Positions 1 to 10,914 of a stretch of 49,792 nt of DNA are shown one piece after another. Source of the stretch: Ophiostoma sp. CBS 140.51 (Eukaryota; Ascomycota; Sordariomycetes; Ophiostomatales; Ophiostomataceae); assembly GCA_029298735.1 (NCBI GenBank), contig JANSLP010000249.1, positions 1 to 49,792 of the forward strand, in the 5' to 3' direction. A program made the position numbers and the translations under genes. The stretch's first letter is position 1, and every line of letters starts with the position of its first letter. A model generated the notes under the pieces. That model made no database searches. It had not been told where the DNA came from and worked only from the letters and a program-made list of their open reading frames with translations.

Positions 1-498
1 TCTCTCTTCCATCTTTATTCACTTTCCTATCCCTTTTTGTTTCGCCCTTTTTTTCTTTCTGATTTTTTTTCTTTCTCTACCTTTTCCAGTTGCTTTTACT
101 AAGTTTTATTTTGAGTATCCGTTTCTAAATTAAATAAACTAAAACGTCAGCAAAATATCGCGAAAAAGATATCAAGATTATTAAAATTTTGAATTCATAT
201 TCTACATAAACTGTAAAGTAGCAAGAGCCATTTCCTGATATCCGTTGTTATGTCCCATTTCATCTTTGAGGTTGTCTTCTAATACCACGGTGTGTTCCGT
301 CCCGACGCCGTAAATGTGTTAATTTCATTGGTGATCCTGCCGTGACCTTGTCTACCTTTCCTAATTGTATAATGTTGGTCTTGTTACAGTCTCGTTTGTT
401 GCTTTCTTATCGTCTCATAGTTTTCGCTCGTTCCTGTTGCGGTTATTCATTCCGTGGACATGCGGCTCGATGTATCGTTGAGCTGCGTACCTCATCAC
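1..498. other. Intergenic, no gene seen at left edge
   Basis: No coding region can be supported here. The first 100 bases are very T-rich on the plus strand, followed by an AT-rich stretch at about 125-225. The segment from about 230 to 498 is likely the 3' flank of the minus-strand hypothetical gene that ends at 499. An open frame across 342-608 overlaps the end of that gene in antisense and looks like chance. Confidence 0.5.
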
Positions 499-1290
499 TC
501 AGTACATCGACCGCCGCGAGGGCCAGAACTTGTAGCCGTACTCAAAGTCCTTTTGTGTCCGGCGTCTTGACTCGTCCTGGTAGTAGCCACCGTCCCGAGA
601 CAAGGTAGCCGCGGCCGTGTAAGTGTAGGTATTGCCTGAAGCGGTAGCCCGGGGTGTAGTGTCACGCACGCCCGAGGTGGGCCTGCCATAGCGGTCATGG
701 CTCTGGCGGTAGTCGTAGTTGCTCTCACCACCGTAACGGTCGTAGCGACGGTCCCAGTCCTGCTGCCGGCCATTGAAAGTGTCGTCGTCCCAGTGGACGG
801 ACTTTCTCGACTTGTGGGACTTGGACTTCTTTTCGGAGTGCTTTCTGTCGTGTTTGTTACTCTTGTCGTTAGAGGAGTGCTGGCGGTGGTGTGAGCGCTC
901 ATAGTCGAAGGCGTCCCGGGCCGGTGTGTAGTAGGGTTTGGGGTAGGAGGGAGGAGTAGCTGAGGCAAGGTAGGTGGATTCGTATGACTTTCGGGATGAG
1001 GTGCTGTAGCCAGCGTACCCGCCGGCGTAGCTCCCGTAATTGTCATATTTGCTGCTGCCATAAGTTGGGTAGTGAGATTCGTTTGAGTGCTTGTAGAAGG
1101 ATTCACGGCGACGGACGGAGGGCTCGTCATAGACAGAAACCCTTGATTTGACACGGTAAGGAGCAGACGACGACGATTCATAGGTCGACCGGTATGGCTT
1201 GCTCGAGTAGATGCGACATGAGACCCGGTCGCGAGACGACGACCCGGCGAGAACTGACCAGATCATGGAAGGAATACCCCAACGGGACAT
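499..1290 (-). CDS. Hypothetical Ser/Tyr/Arg-rich protein
   Basis: An uninterrupted 263-residue frame on the minus strand, rich in Ser, Tyr, Arg, Lys and His. I do not recognise a family. Residues about 30-100 carry repeated S/Y motifs such as SSKPYRSTYESS. About 130-165 is a basic His/Lys/Ser tract (HHRQHSSNDKSNKHDRKHSE, then KKSKSHKSRKS), and about 170-200 is Asp/Tyr/Arg-rich. There is no signal peptide, and no transmembrane segment is convincing, so it is probably disordered and possibly nucleic-acid- or phospho-regulated (inference). The first ATG is at 1290, but the hydrophobic first 15 residues look unlike the rest, so the true start may be further in or on a small spliced exon. The low-complexity composition is shared by many fungal orphan proteins; it is real only if conserved or transcribed. 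Confidence 0.5.
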   Translation of the reverse strand: MSRWGIPSMIWSVLAGSSSRDRVSCRIYSSKPYRSTYESSSSAPYRVKSRVSVYDEPSVRRRESFYKHSNESHYPTYGSSKYDNYGSYAGGYAGYSTSSRKSYESTYLASATPPSYPKPYYTPARDAFDYERSHHRQHSSNDKSNKHDRKHSEKKSKSHKSRKSVHWDDDTFNGRQQDWDRRYDRYGGESNYDYRQSHDRYGRPTSGVRDTTPRATASGNTYTYTAAATLSRDGGYYQDESRRRTQKDFEYGYKFWPSRRSMY

Positions 1291-3099
1291 GGCTGATAGT
1301 TGGAAGTATAGAAAATAGTGTGAGAAACTCGTAGTGAACGTCTGAAAATAAGATGAACAACTTGATTGTAGCAGAGACGAGGATGGTGAGCGTGATCAAG
1401 CTGATTTGAACGAAGATTAGTTGCTGGTGGCAGCTCTTAAGAGTCGATGCAGAAAGAGAGATATGGCTTTGACAGAATGTTGTTTAGTGAAGTTATATTT
1501 GTGATAATCAAGACGAAAAAAAGGATGAGGTGAATGAGGTCGGGTCTTATAAAATCGATTCACTCAAAAAGGGATGAAGGACGGGATAGATATTTTGGTG
1601 GATGGTGGTGTATTTTGGTTATCCCTTGGACATCCGTTTTGTCTTCAACCTGGAGTGAAGCACAGTGTGGGAGTGAATTGGTGGTGGTAGGGGGCGGTGA
1701 TGAGAATAATGAACTGGCCTGGATTGTCTTTGAAGTGAAGCGCGAAGCTCGAGAGCTATTCCGGGCACTAGGCTGCTGCTGCTCTTTGTCCTGCCCGGGG
1801 CGATGCTGTTTGGAGATGTTGCTATTTGCAAATGTCAGGGTGTCGAGGATTCTTTGTCCTCTCCACGGGCGGAGGGTCGAGTCTGTATTTCTTCTTGCTT
1901 TCTTGTTTAATTTTCCTTTGTATTCGCTCCTGTCTTTGTCAATTTGTTCTCACGAAAGGAAACAATAGAGTGATCCCTGTCTGATGGCAGGAGGAACCTG
2001 CTGCTCGATTGATTGTCCGGTTGATTTTGTTTTGTTAATTGTTGGAGATTTGACGAGTGAAAGTAGAGAGTAAACAATAGCTTCGTTCAAACGATGCAAG
2101 GGTTTGATGTGTTGACGACAAAGGTCACAAAGAGGCGGTGCATACAAAGGATAGAGAAATGAGAGGCAGATGCTTTTTACAATAAAATCGTTCATGAACA
2201 ACGCCTTCTTTTATACTTTTTATGACCCTATTTTACAGAATTATTTACAGAATATTGAGCAGCCCTCATAATCCTCAGCCTCCTCCTGATTGATCGCCTT
2301 TCGTCGACCGAGAAGGTGGGCAAGGCCACCATTGGGATGACTGGGAGGACATAAAGGTGCAGAACGAGGCCACCGAATCAAAGGCGACACAAACTTTGTC
2401 GTCGCACAGCCTGATTCTTTGTAGGAAAAAAAGTCTGGCACGCGTCAACCGCAAGGCTGTAAAATAAAAATAAATTAGGCCACTGCGCAATAGAAAGAAC
2501 GTGTGAGTCCTAGAGTTGAGTCCTTGAGTATTTCTTTTTTTGCGAAGTCAGGCCGCCAAAGAGAACAAACAGGCCATCTGTCATTGGCAACTGAAACCCA
2601 GGTTGACTTTTGGGCAGGACACTTGTTAGGCGCCTTAATAGACACATCAAGTGATTAATTAAAGGAGGCTGCAAGTGTCATTTTTTATAATTGGTCTCCT
2701 ATAGCCGCGTCTTGACGCCATCACGGGACGATGTCGTCGTGGTGAGGCAGTGGACAAGAGGGCGCAATATGACTAAGCTGTGGTCAAGATGTAAGTTGAG
2801 ACAGCCTTCATTAAACATCCACTAAATGCGGCCCGCTGCGCGCTTGTTAGCGGCCGCATCGTCCAGGCCTGGCCCACCAATACAGCCTTCTCACTTGAGG
2901 AAGACGCTTTATGAAATAACGTATTGCTTTCTCATTTTAAATCTTGGTTTATTTCTATTTGGTTTTAATGAAGTGTGGATAATGCACGCTCTTTATGAAT
3001 ATGTCGGGGCAGTTCAGGACTTCTATGAGTGCCAACATTATGGGGTGTTTTGTTGGATTATGCGTGAAGTACGTTATTTTGAGACTTCATTTGAAGTCC
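1291..3099. other. Intergenic between hypothetical gene and UPF3
   Basis: About 1.8 kb between two minus-strand genes. It should contain the promoter of the Ser/Tyr-rich gene (right after 1290) and the 3' flank of UPF3 (before 3100). The open frame at 1534-1968 on the plus strand has no protein-like features. I see no repeat or RNA gene. Confidence 0.5.
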
Positions 3100-5551
3100 T
3101 CAGTTGGAGGCTTTGGCACCTCCTTCTCCAGAAGCACCGCCGCCACCTCCACCTCCTCCACCTCCTCCACCTCCTCCACGTCTGTTGCGGCCTCCTGCTC
3201 CACCACCACCACCTCTTCCGCCCCCGCTCCGTCCTTCCTCTCCTCCACCGCCTCCTCCACCCTCCTTTCCATCACCGTCGTCACCTCCTCCACCACCGCC
3301 GCGCTTGCGTCCGCCCCGACGGCGAGGTGGCCGTTTACCATCTCCACCGGCGCCGCCAGCACCACCACCACCCGCTGCACTTCCCGTGACAGACACCTGA
3401 TCCGACGTAGAGGCTGCAGGTGCGGAGGCGGCCGTTGCATCTCCACTATTTGCGACCGACGACTGCTGGTTCGTGGCTTTCTTGGAAGATGATCCCTGGT
3501 CGCCGCTTTTGTCACCACTACCACCACCGCCGCCACCTCCGCTCTTCTTGGCATCACGGTCCCGATCCCTCCGCTCCAATACTTGGACGGTGCCCTGGGC
3601 AATCGAGATGGGCGATGCAGCCATGGCCCTCGCCAGGCTGGCCGGCTCGGCAAAGTCGACAAAGGCAAAGCCTTTGCGCCGGTCAATCTCGACAAACGTG
3701 ACAGCGCCGAAGCTCAGCATGGTCTCCTTGAGGAGTGCCTCAGTGATGCCCTGGGACGGGTTGGCGTGCTTGACGAAGGCGCGCGTGGGGCACGAGGGCG
3801 TGGACGCGCCAGCCTGCTGTTGCTTGGAGCCACCGTCCTTCTTATTTCTGCCACGTCCGCCTTCCCCGCGTCCACCCTCCCCGGCAGCAGACTTGCCCTT
3901 GTCTTTTGACTCGGCTTTGCCGCCCCCGCCGCCCCCGGATTTTGCGGCAGCTGGTGCAGCTGGTGTTGCTGCAGGAGCGGGCGTATTCGTAGTCGTAGTA
4001 GGAGCCGCCATAGTGTCGTCCTTCTTCTTCAAGAGAATCTTCGTTGGCGTTGGTGCAGGGGGTGCAGCACTCTCGGATCCCTTGTCCGCACTCGAGCCGC
4101 TCCGCCCCTTGCCGGACTCGCTCTTCTTGCCTCGTGATCCACGAGCTGACCGCTCTTCGCGAGAGTTGTTCTTTGTGTTACTGGAGGCTTGTGAAACAGA
4201 TTCTGCCGCCGTCGCCAGTTTTGAGGTAGACGTGGACGCTGCAGTACTTAGGGTAGCGGCAGTTTCTTCCTTCTTCCCTTTGCTGCCTCCACTGCCTCCA
4301 CTGCCTCCACTGGGCTTTGTGGCCGCCTCCGGTTCCGCAGCCGCTTGGCCGGCCTGAGCAGCTGCAGCACGCGCTCGTCTGTGGGCATTGCCCGGACTCA
4401 GACCAAGGTCGCGCTGCAAAATGCGGGCAGCAGCCAGAATACCCGCCCTGCGGCTTTTGGGTGCGTCCTCTCGTGCCGCAACTGCAGCCGCCAGTGCGTT
4501 GTTGGCCGCCGTGGATGGGGTTGGGCCACTGGGTGCGGCCGACGCAGCACCGGCCTTTTTTGTGAGAATCTTGACCGTACCGCCCTTGGACCGGCCAGAG
4601 CGGTTCTCCCGCTCCTTGCGGTCACCGCGTCTACTTCCGCCCTCGGCACCGTCCTTGTCCTTGGAGCCACGGCCGCCCTTCTTGGTGGTCGAGTCGTCAC
4701 CGCCTGCTGCCGCTGAGCCCTTGCCCTTGCCGTCGCGCTTAGCGGCTTTAGCAAGGGCAGCCTCTTTGCTCTTGTTGGCCTTCTTCTCGCGCAAGAAATC
4801 TATTAGTGGCGTCGAAGTGGCCTTGCTCTTGGATTTGCCGTCGTCATCGCCGGCAGCCGCATCATTGTCCGCACCTGCTGCCGCACCGTCCTTACCGCCA
4901 GCTGCTGTGGTAGCTGCAGCAGAGGCAGCGGCAGCGGCAGGGTTGGCCAGGGCCTCGAGGAACGCCATAAACTCTGGGTCTTGGTCGATGGTGCCTTGGC
5001 GGCTGTCGATGCGGCGCTTCCCGCTGGGCACCTTCTTGTACAGCGAAAACTCGGCGGCCGGAGGGCCAATAAAGGTCGAGGCTTCGCGGCCTTCGAACCA
5101 TGGGGCCGTGCGGACGGCTTCGGAGAGAGGGTTGAGGTCTTGGCGGTCGAGGACGTGGAGGGTCGCATAGGCAGGCCGGGCAGGCTTAGAGGGGCTGTCC
5201 TTTCGTTAGCAGTGTACATTTTTAAATGATCATGGCCGGCACTTACTCCTTAGACACCTTGCCGGCATGGAACGAGAGCCAGCCAACTTTGCCATTGCCC
5301 TCTTTCCATTCATCACCCAAGATGGTGAAGAACTCGTCTTGGGTCAGACTCGGAGGCAGGCGGCGGATCACGACCTTTTCGCCCTCCTGGACCGACTTTG
5401 GCTTCTTAGTCGCATCGTCGGCCGGTGTGCTTGTTGTCATCGTACTTGCTGCTGGAGCTGTAGGTTGTGTGGTCGTAGTTGTAGTTGTTTTGCTGGCGGC
5501 CACAGGCTGTGCGCCGTTCGCTTTGCGCGACAGCAACTGGGGCGCCGACAT
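3100..5551 (-). CDS. upf3: UPF3, nonsense-mediated mRNA decay factor
   Basis: Two exons, 5551..5247 and 5194..3100, joined across a 52-bp intron (GTAAGT donor, GCTAAC branch, CAG acceptor), giving 799 residues. Residues about 50-160 match the Smg4/UPF3 domain: KVVIRRLPPSLTQDEFFTIL, then GDEWKEGNGKVGWLSFHAGK and, across the splice, KDPSKPARPAYATLHVLD. UPF3 links UPF1/UPF2 on mRNA to degrade transcripts with premature stops, shuttling between nucleus and cytoplasm (family knowledge). A long Ala/Lys/Ser-rich linker carries two similar motifs, VKILTKK and KILLKKK. Residues about 572-643 form a second RRM-like fold with RNP1-like KGFAFVDF. Residues about 656-799 are an extreme Gly/Arg tail with long poly-Gly runs. 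It is far longer than yeast Upf3 because of the linker and tail. It is divergent from PPG1 across 932 bp. Confidence 0.92.
5195..5246 (-). other. UPF3 intron, 52 bp
   Basis: Read on the minus strand it begins GTAAGT, holds GCTAAC as branch point and ends GGACAG. Removing it joins KVSK to a GAC codon followed by PSKPARPAY, restoring the conserved UPF3 block. Without splicing the frame stops within the donor itself. Confidence 0.9.
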
Positions 5552-6483
5552 CTCTTGGGGAGAATGGGGCTGCTCAGGATTGTCGTGATGGCAGCATGCG
5601 TGGTGGGGAGCAGCACAGAAGCTCGTGTATGTTGGGTCGTCAGGCTGTTGTAGACAGGATCATTGACTGGAGAAGAAAGAGAGGGGAGGCAAAAGGGAAG
5701 CGAAGAGGTCGTGAAAAGGTCATGAGTTGTCGAATTAGGTTATCGCTATCAGAGTGTCTCGAAAACGGCAGGAACGACCTTCTGTCGATGGACCAGGCTG
5801 GGTAGGAGTTGTCCACTGTGAAAATTGGTCTAGTCACCAAAGTTAGTAGGTACAAGGGGACATGCTCTGGTCTTGCCGTGACGGGCTTCCAAATTGACGT
5901 ATTGAACGGGGTCGAGTGGAGCCAGTCGCATACCGCCTCTGCGCCTATCTGTGCGGATCAACTGATTCGCCGACAGCCTTCTTTGCCTTCTTCCCCTCCA
6001 AAGTTAGCAGGGAAGGCACGAGGCCGTGTTTCGGTCAGGCCTAGCCACGAGCCCAGACAGCGCAAGCGTCAGTGGACTTTCAACAGAGAAGCGCCCGAAG
6101 TGGCGGTCCTGCCCATTTCGGGTTTCCACTTCTTTCTTGAACCAACAGAGAACGGCATAATTATCGACAAAACCAACGTCCTGCAGAAAGAGAGTGACGG
6201 TAATCAACGACACGACTGCATACGGCAACTGGTATTATCGACGCGACGGCATCCGATACTCGACGGCCTTTTATTCGAGACGGCTACCTGCGTGTTGTAC
6301 ACCCCGCAGACCCCCTTTATCCATTACCCCATCGACTCTAATCAACGCCGAGTTTGTAATCGCTTTTCTGGCATCACGGCGACTTGACGATATTGACGAC
6401 CATCGAGCGGGGCGATTAGACGTGAGCTATACGATAGCCTTATCTACGACATCTTTATTTAATACCCCCACACAACACACATC
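5552..6483. promoter_or_regulatory. Shared divergent promoter UPF3 / PPG1
   Basis: A 932-bp gap between the start codons of UPF3 (minus, 5551) and PPG1 (plus, 6484). It must hold both promoters and leaders. The open frames inside (for example 5809-6387) show no family resemblance. I cannot point to a specific TATA element or binding site. Confidence 0.5.
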
Positions 6484-7896
6484 ATGGCCGACGTTCCACG
6501 ACCAGGGCCGGCAAAGCTGACTCCCGGCGCGGGTCTGGACGAATGGCTCGAGGAGGCAAAGCAGTGCCACTACCTGCCAGAGGCGGTGATGAAGCAGCTC
6601 TGCGAGATGGTGAAGGAGGTATTGATGGAGGGTGAGTCTCCCTAGCCATGACAAGGGACGATAAGCGGGTGAATGGATGACATACTGACGTGCCTTTGCA
6701 GAATCAAACATTCAGCCCGTTTCGACGCCGGTAACGATATGCGGCGACATCCACGGCCAGTTTTACGACTTATTGGAGTTGTTCCGCGTAGCAGGCGGCA
6801 TGCCGGGCGAGACAGATGTGCAGGCACCTAGGACGATGACTGCCGTGATCACGTCCGAAGATATTGAGCCGCCAACGGAGATCCGCAACCCGCGGCTACG
6901 GAGGAAACTGCGACCGGGTATGATTGGCGGCGGTGACGATGCTGCGTTTGACGATGATGGTGAGGGCAGCAGCGGTGGTGAGGGAGAGGGCGCAACACTA
7001 GCAGCAGCGGGTGACGCAGCGGGTGATGCAGCCAACGGCGACGCGGACAACGCCGACAACAGCCACACGGGAAACACAACCGAAGGCGCCTCGAGCACGT
7101 CACAGTCGGCCGACACGCGCTTTGTCTTTTTGGGCGACTTTGTCGACCGCGGCTACTTTTCGCTGGAAACCTTTACCTTGCTCATGTGCCTCAAGGCCAA
7201 GTACCCAGACCGGATCGTGCTGGTCCGCGGCAACCACGAGTCGCGCCAGATTACGCAGGTGTACGGATTCTACGAAGAGTGCCAGCAAAAGTATGGCAAC
7301 GCGTCGGTGTGGAAGGCGTGCTGTCAAGTCTTTGATTTCCTGGTGTTGGCCGCCATTGTCGACGGCACGGTGCTCTGTGTGCACGGCGGTCTGTCGCCCG
7401 AGATCCGCACCATTGACCAGATCCGTGTTGTGGCACGTGCACAGGAGATCCCGCACGAGGGCGCTTTCTGTGATCTCGTATGGAGTGACCCCGAGGACAT
7501 TGAAGCATGGGCCGTCAGTCCGCGTGGTGCAGGCTGGCTGTTTGGCGATAAGGTGGCGCACGAGTTCAACCACGTCAACGGGCTCAAGACGATTGCGCGT
7601 GCCCATCAGCTGGTCAACGAGGGATACAAGGTAGGTCCCTGCTCCACTGTTTCTTCTTCTTCTTCTTGTATGTCTATTTCAAGGACATCGTGCTAACTTG
7701 ATAGTTCCACTTCCCGGAAAAGTCTGTCGTTACGGTCTGGTCGGCACCCAACTACTGCTATCGGTGTGGTAATGTGGCGTCTATCATGACTGTCGATAAC
7801 AACCTCGAGTCCAAGTTCCGCATCTTCTCTGCCGTGCCCGACGAGTTCCGCCACACTCCGTTTAACCGCCGGGGTCCTAGCGACTACTTCCTGTAG
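6484..7896 (+). CDS. ppg1: PP2A-like Ser/Thr phosphatase, Ppg1 type
   Basis: Three exons, 6484..6631, 6702..7630 and 7705..7896 (introns of 70 and 74 bp, GTGAGT and GTAGGT donors), giving 422 residues. It is a PPP-family metallophosphatase with GDIHGQF (residues 64-70), GDFVDRG (194-200), RGNHE (225-229), HGGLSPE and WSAPNYCYRCGN, ending in DYFL, the PP2A-type methylatable tail. The sequence order and the start LDEWLEEAKQCHYLPEAVMK fit yeast Ppg1, a phosphatase known to work with the Far/STRIPAK complex; that role is family knowledge. Between the first two metal motifs about 100 extra residues (about 86-186) are inserted, rich in Gly, Ala, Asp and Glu, where PP2A itself has a short loop. All metal and phosphate ligands are present. 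It is convergent with the EF-hand gene. Confidence 0.93.
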
Positions 7897-8275
7897 ACGG
7901 CGTTGCTGGATTGGGTGGAAAGACTGTCTCATTAATATTATGTCGTTTATGGCCTGTTTCCGATAGGCTATTCGCTTCTAGACACATACCTTGGATGGTA
8001 GAGTCTTTCAGTTTACTTCTTTTTGTTCATTCTTTCGTCTCACGCCTCCTGTACGTTTGCTTGGACGGGCGCTGGTCTGCATCTGTATTATCTACTATCT
8101 TTTTGTTTTCCGTCTTCTCATCGAGGGCCTCTTTGCATACGAAATATCATGTTTCTATTATCACGACATGCGTGGGTGTATACGGTTCTTTATCCAAGTA
8201 GAATTATGAAAACTGCGCCACACCTAGATGCTCTCCTATCACCATCTCACCCACTCACCCCCTGGCCCATCCATC
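7897..8275. other. 3' intergenic, PPG1 / EF-hand gene
   Basis: A 379-bp space between two convergent stop codons. It is T-rich on the plus strand near 8010-8130, consistent with 3' processing sequence. No gene is seen. Confidence 0.5.
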
Positions 8276-8971
8276 CTACAACTGCGTCCGCACTTTCCGG
8301 AACATGACGGGCACATTGTCCCAGACCACGGCCAGCTTCTCCCGTGCAATACGCGCCTGCTCCTCCGCCTCCTCCCTAGCCTCGAGCTCCTCGTGGTACT
8401 TGAAGTGCTCAATGTCCTCCGGGTGCGTCAGGTCCTCGAGCTTCGTGTTCTCGTCGTGGTACTTTTCCCAGTGGTGGATCTCGTACTCGTACTCGTCGTC
8501 GCCGTGATGGCCCGGGCCCGTGCCCAGGTCGGCCAGTGTCTTGCCGTCCTCGATAAAACCCTTGCGCCACTCGGCACGGCTGATGCGACCATCTTTGTCA
8601 GCGTCAAAGAGAGCCAGCACGGCCGGTGCCACGGCAGCGCGCTTCTCGGCCGCCAGGTCGTCGTTGGACGCGTCGTTGAGGCCGTAGGTGCGCTCAATCT
8701 CAGCCACGGACCAGAAGCCGTCGCCGTCAAAGTCGTGCAGGGTAAAGAAGGAGTCGCCGTCAAAATCAGCAATATGGTGTTCCTCTACAGGCGCCCCGAG
8801 TTAGCAGGCTGTCTCAGCGCCTCCCTTTGTCTTGTTTTACTCACCCGCCATGTGCCGTGTGATCCAGTCTGCGTCTTCGCCGACTTCGGGCTTTTTGCTG
8901 GGAGAGTGGTCGCCGTGCGCCATGGCGACAGCCAGGAGAGAGGCCGTCGCAAGGAGTCGTAATGAAATCAT
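8276..8971 (-). CDS. Secreted EF-hand calcium-binding protein
   Basis: Two exons, 8971..8845 and 8784..8276, split by a 60-bp intron (GTGAGT donor, GCTAAC branch, TAG acceptor), giving 211 residues. The start at 8971 is chosen because it gives a clean signal peptide, MISLRLLATASLLAVAMAHG; an upstream in-frame ATG would bury it. After the splice come MAEEHHIADFDGDSFFTLHD and two canonical EF-hand loops, DFDGDGFWSVAE and DADKDGRISRAE. The C-terminal third is highly charged and likely helical (EELEAREEAEEQARIAREK). The layout resembles nucleobindin/calumenin-like EF-hand proteins of the secretory pathway. It probably buffers or senses calcium in the ER/Golgi or outside the cell (inference). There is no HDEL-type retention signal at the end. 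Confidence 0.85.
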
Positions 8972-9377
8972 CGTGGATGTGTGTGTGTGTGTGGTGAAGT
9001 TGTTAGGAGAGAGATGCAATCGCAATCGCAAGCTGGCTCGATGGAGCTGGAGGTTGGCCCCCCTTTTCTTCAGCACCTTAGCGTTAGTGCTCTTTGCTTA
9101 TCGACAGCTGTGCGCCTCGTATTGTAGAGCAGCTGTTGCTTACAGCAAGCTGTTCCGCCGGAATAGGCCCCTTTAGTGCAGTGAATTCAGGGGACCTGCC
9201 ACGCTACGTCATAGCGCGACGCGCTTAAACGAACCGCCGAAAGGCCCTGAACGGACGAGCGTGTCAACTCAATCAAAAAATGTTGCATCCGATCTGACAC
9301 GGAGGTTATATCAACATTCACCGACATCGAGGGCATTGACAACTTCTCGCCTCAACACCACAACTCCACCGCCCACA
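8972..9377. promoter_or_regulatory. Divergent promoter EF-hand / ORC6 with CRE- and MCB-like sites
   Basis: 406 bp between the start codons of the EF-hand gene (minus) and ORC6 (plus). It contains TACGTCA at 9205-9211, a CRE/ATF-type motif, and ACGCGC at 9219-9224, resembling the ACGCG core bound by MBF/APSES factors at G1/S genes. An MBF-like site would suit an ORC subunit. Function is inferred from motif only. A GT microsatellite lies at about 8978-8992. Confidence 0.4.
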
Positions 9378-10741
9378 ATGAACAGATCAGCCGAACCCGC
9401 GCTGCGTTCGCTGCTTCCTACACACAATGGCCCGTTCCCGCCCCAGCTGACCGAACTGGCCGGATCACTGCTCGCCCAGTCGCGGCATCGCGCCAGCACA
9501 CTCAAAGCTGATGAGGAGATTGCACGATCCTACGCGTGTGCACACATTGCGTGTGATAGGTGAGTGCGATGCGTAGCAACGAGGTATACGAGTAATCAAC
9601 TATTAACAACTGCAGACTCAAAACAAGCCTGAACCTCCCTCCGATCGAACCGCGCCCGCCGATCCAGCCTCGCCTCTACAAGCGCCTTTATACACATTTG
9701 GATACGATCCTGGCACCGGCACCGGGTGCTCGCGCATCGGCGGCGGCGTCGCGTATTGAGCAGGGCAACAGTCTAAGCTCGCCGGCGCAGAGTGCGGCCA
9801 ATACGCCGAGGAGGACACAGGCAGGGGCACCGGCAAAGACGGGAGCGACACCTTCAAAGACAGCCGCAGGCCAGCCGACACCACGAAAGACTGCACAACC
9901 GGCTGCACCCACGTCTCAATTCCCGCCCTGGGTCCGGCCGACTGTGCGGTACATTTGCCACGAGCTGGGGCATCCACAACTGGCACCAACCATTGCAGCC
10001 GGCCTCGCTGCTATTCACCGCGAAGTCGAAATCGAGGCCAAAGAGAAGAAGTACCGGCCAAAGAAGGAGAAGACCGAGAAGGCAGAGGGACAAGAGGGTG
10101 AAAACAAGGACGAAGAGGAGGATGAAAGCGGCGAGGACGAGGACGATGAAGACATGACGGAGTGGCTTGAAGACAGCTTGACAGCCCTTGTAGCTGCCCT
10201 CTACCTCTACTGCATGACTTCATGGCGCGAACATCACGGTACAAAACCAGGCAATGGGCCCAGCAGCGGTTTGGATGAACGACAGTTCCAGCTCGACGAA
10301 AGGGCAATTTTGTGCGCTTTTGAAAAGGTGCGCGGCGTCGTGGGCGCGCGCGACGAGAGTGCCTGGGACGGCTGGCTAGATCTACAGAAACGCACATTCC
10401 GCGACGCTCTGGTGGTCGTGTCTAAACATCAATGGCTACAGAGCGACTGGTACCAGGACATTGCAAACCTGCAGGTGTCTAGCGGGGACGGCGTCGACGG
10501 TGCTGACGGAGCTCTCAGCGACGAGGAGCGTGGAGACGGCGAGGGTGATGACGGCGACTACGGCGGTGTCAGTATCCCGACCAAAGTGTGGCGGGCCGAC
10601 AGCATGTTCCAGGCGCGGTACGATTTTCTGAGCGAGGCCAAGCAGCAAGACTACGATGCATGGCGGACGGGTATGCTGGAAGAGATTGCCGGTCTGCAAG
10701 AGGCACAACACCAGCCTCAACCGATGGAGGTGGATTCATAG
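9378..10741 (+). CDS. orc6: Origin recognition complex subunit 6
   Basis: Two exons, 9378..9559 and 9616..10741, joined across a 56-bp intron (GTGAGT donor, TTAAC branch, CAG acceptor), giving 435 residues. The N-terminal cyclin-box-like ORC6 region is recognisable: LRSLLPTHNGPFPPQLTELA, then YACAHIACDR spliced to LKTSLNLPPIEPRPPIQPRL and YKRLYTHLD. A disordered Ala/Thr/Pro-rich linker follows, then FPPWVRPTVRYICHELGHPQ and a second helical unit. Acidic stretches (about 185-205 and 355-375) interrupt the second half. ORC6 is the ORC subunit needed to load MCM helicase at replication origins in the nucleus (family knowledge). The start at 9378 is preferred over an in-frame ATG at 9261 because similarity begins there. 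It is convergent with the GRE2-like gene, 173 bp apart. Confidence 0.9.
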
Positions 10742-10914
10742 GATGCTGTGGTATAAAATAGGCAAGGAAGGGGTTAATACTCATGAGATACCATAGCTAT
10801 TCAATACCATTTTATTCAAAAATATCATATAAACGTGTTTACAGTGCTTTCATGCACATATATTCTCAACTATCTCATAAATCGTACTATTTTCTCGTTT
10901 TCTCCTTTATCCCC

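Noticed and set aside
3104..5170. Plus-strand open frames of up to 294 codons opposite UPF3
   Set aside because: They are Pro/Leu/Ala-rich complements of the Gly- and Ala-rich UPF3 codons.
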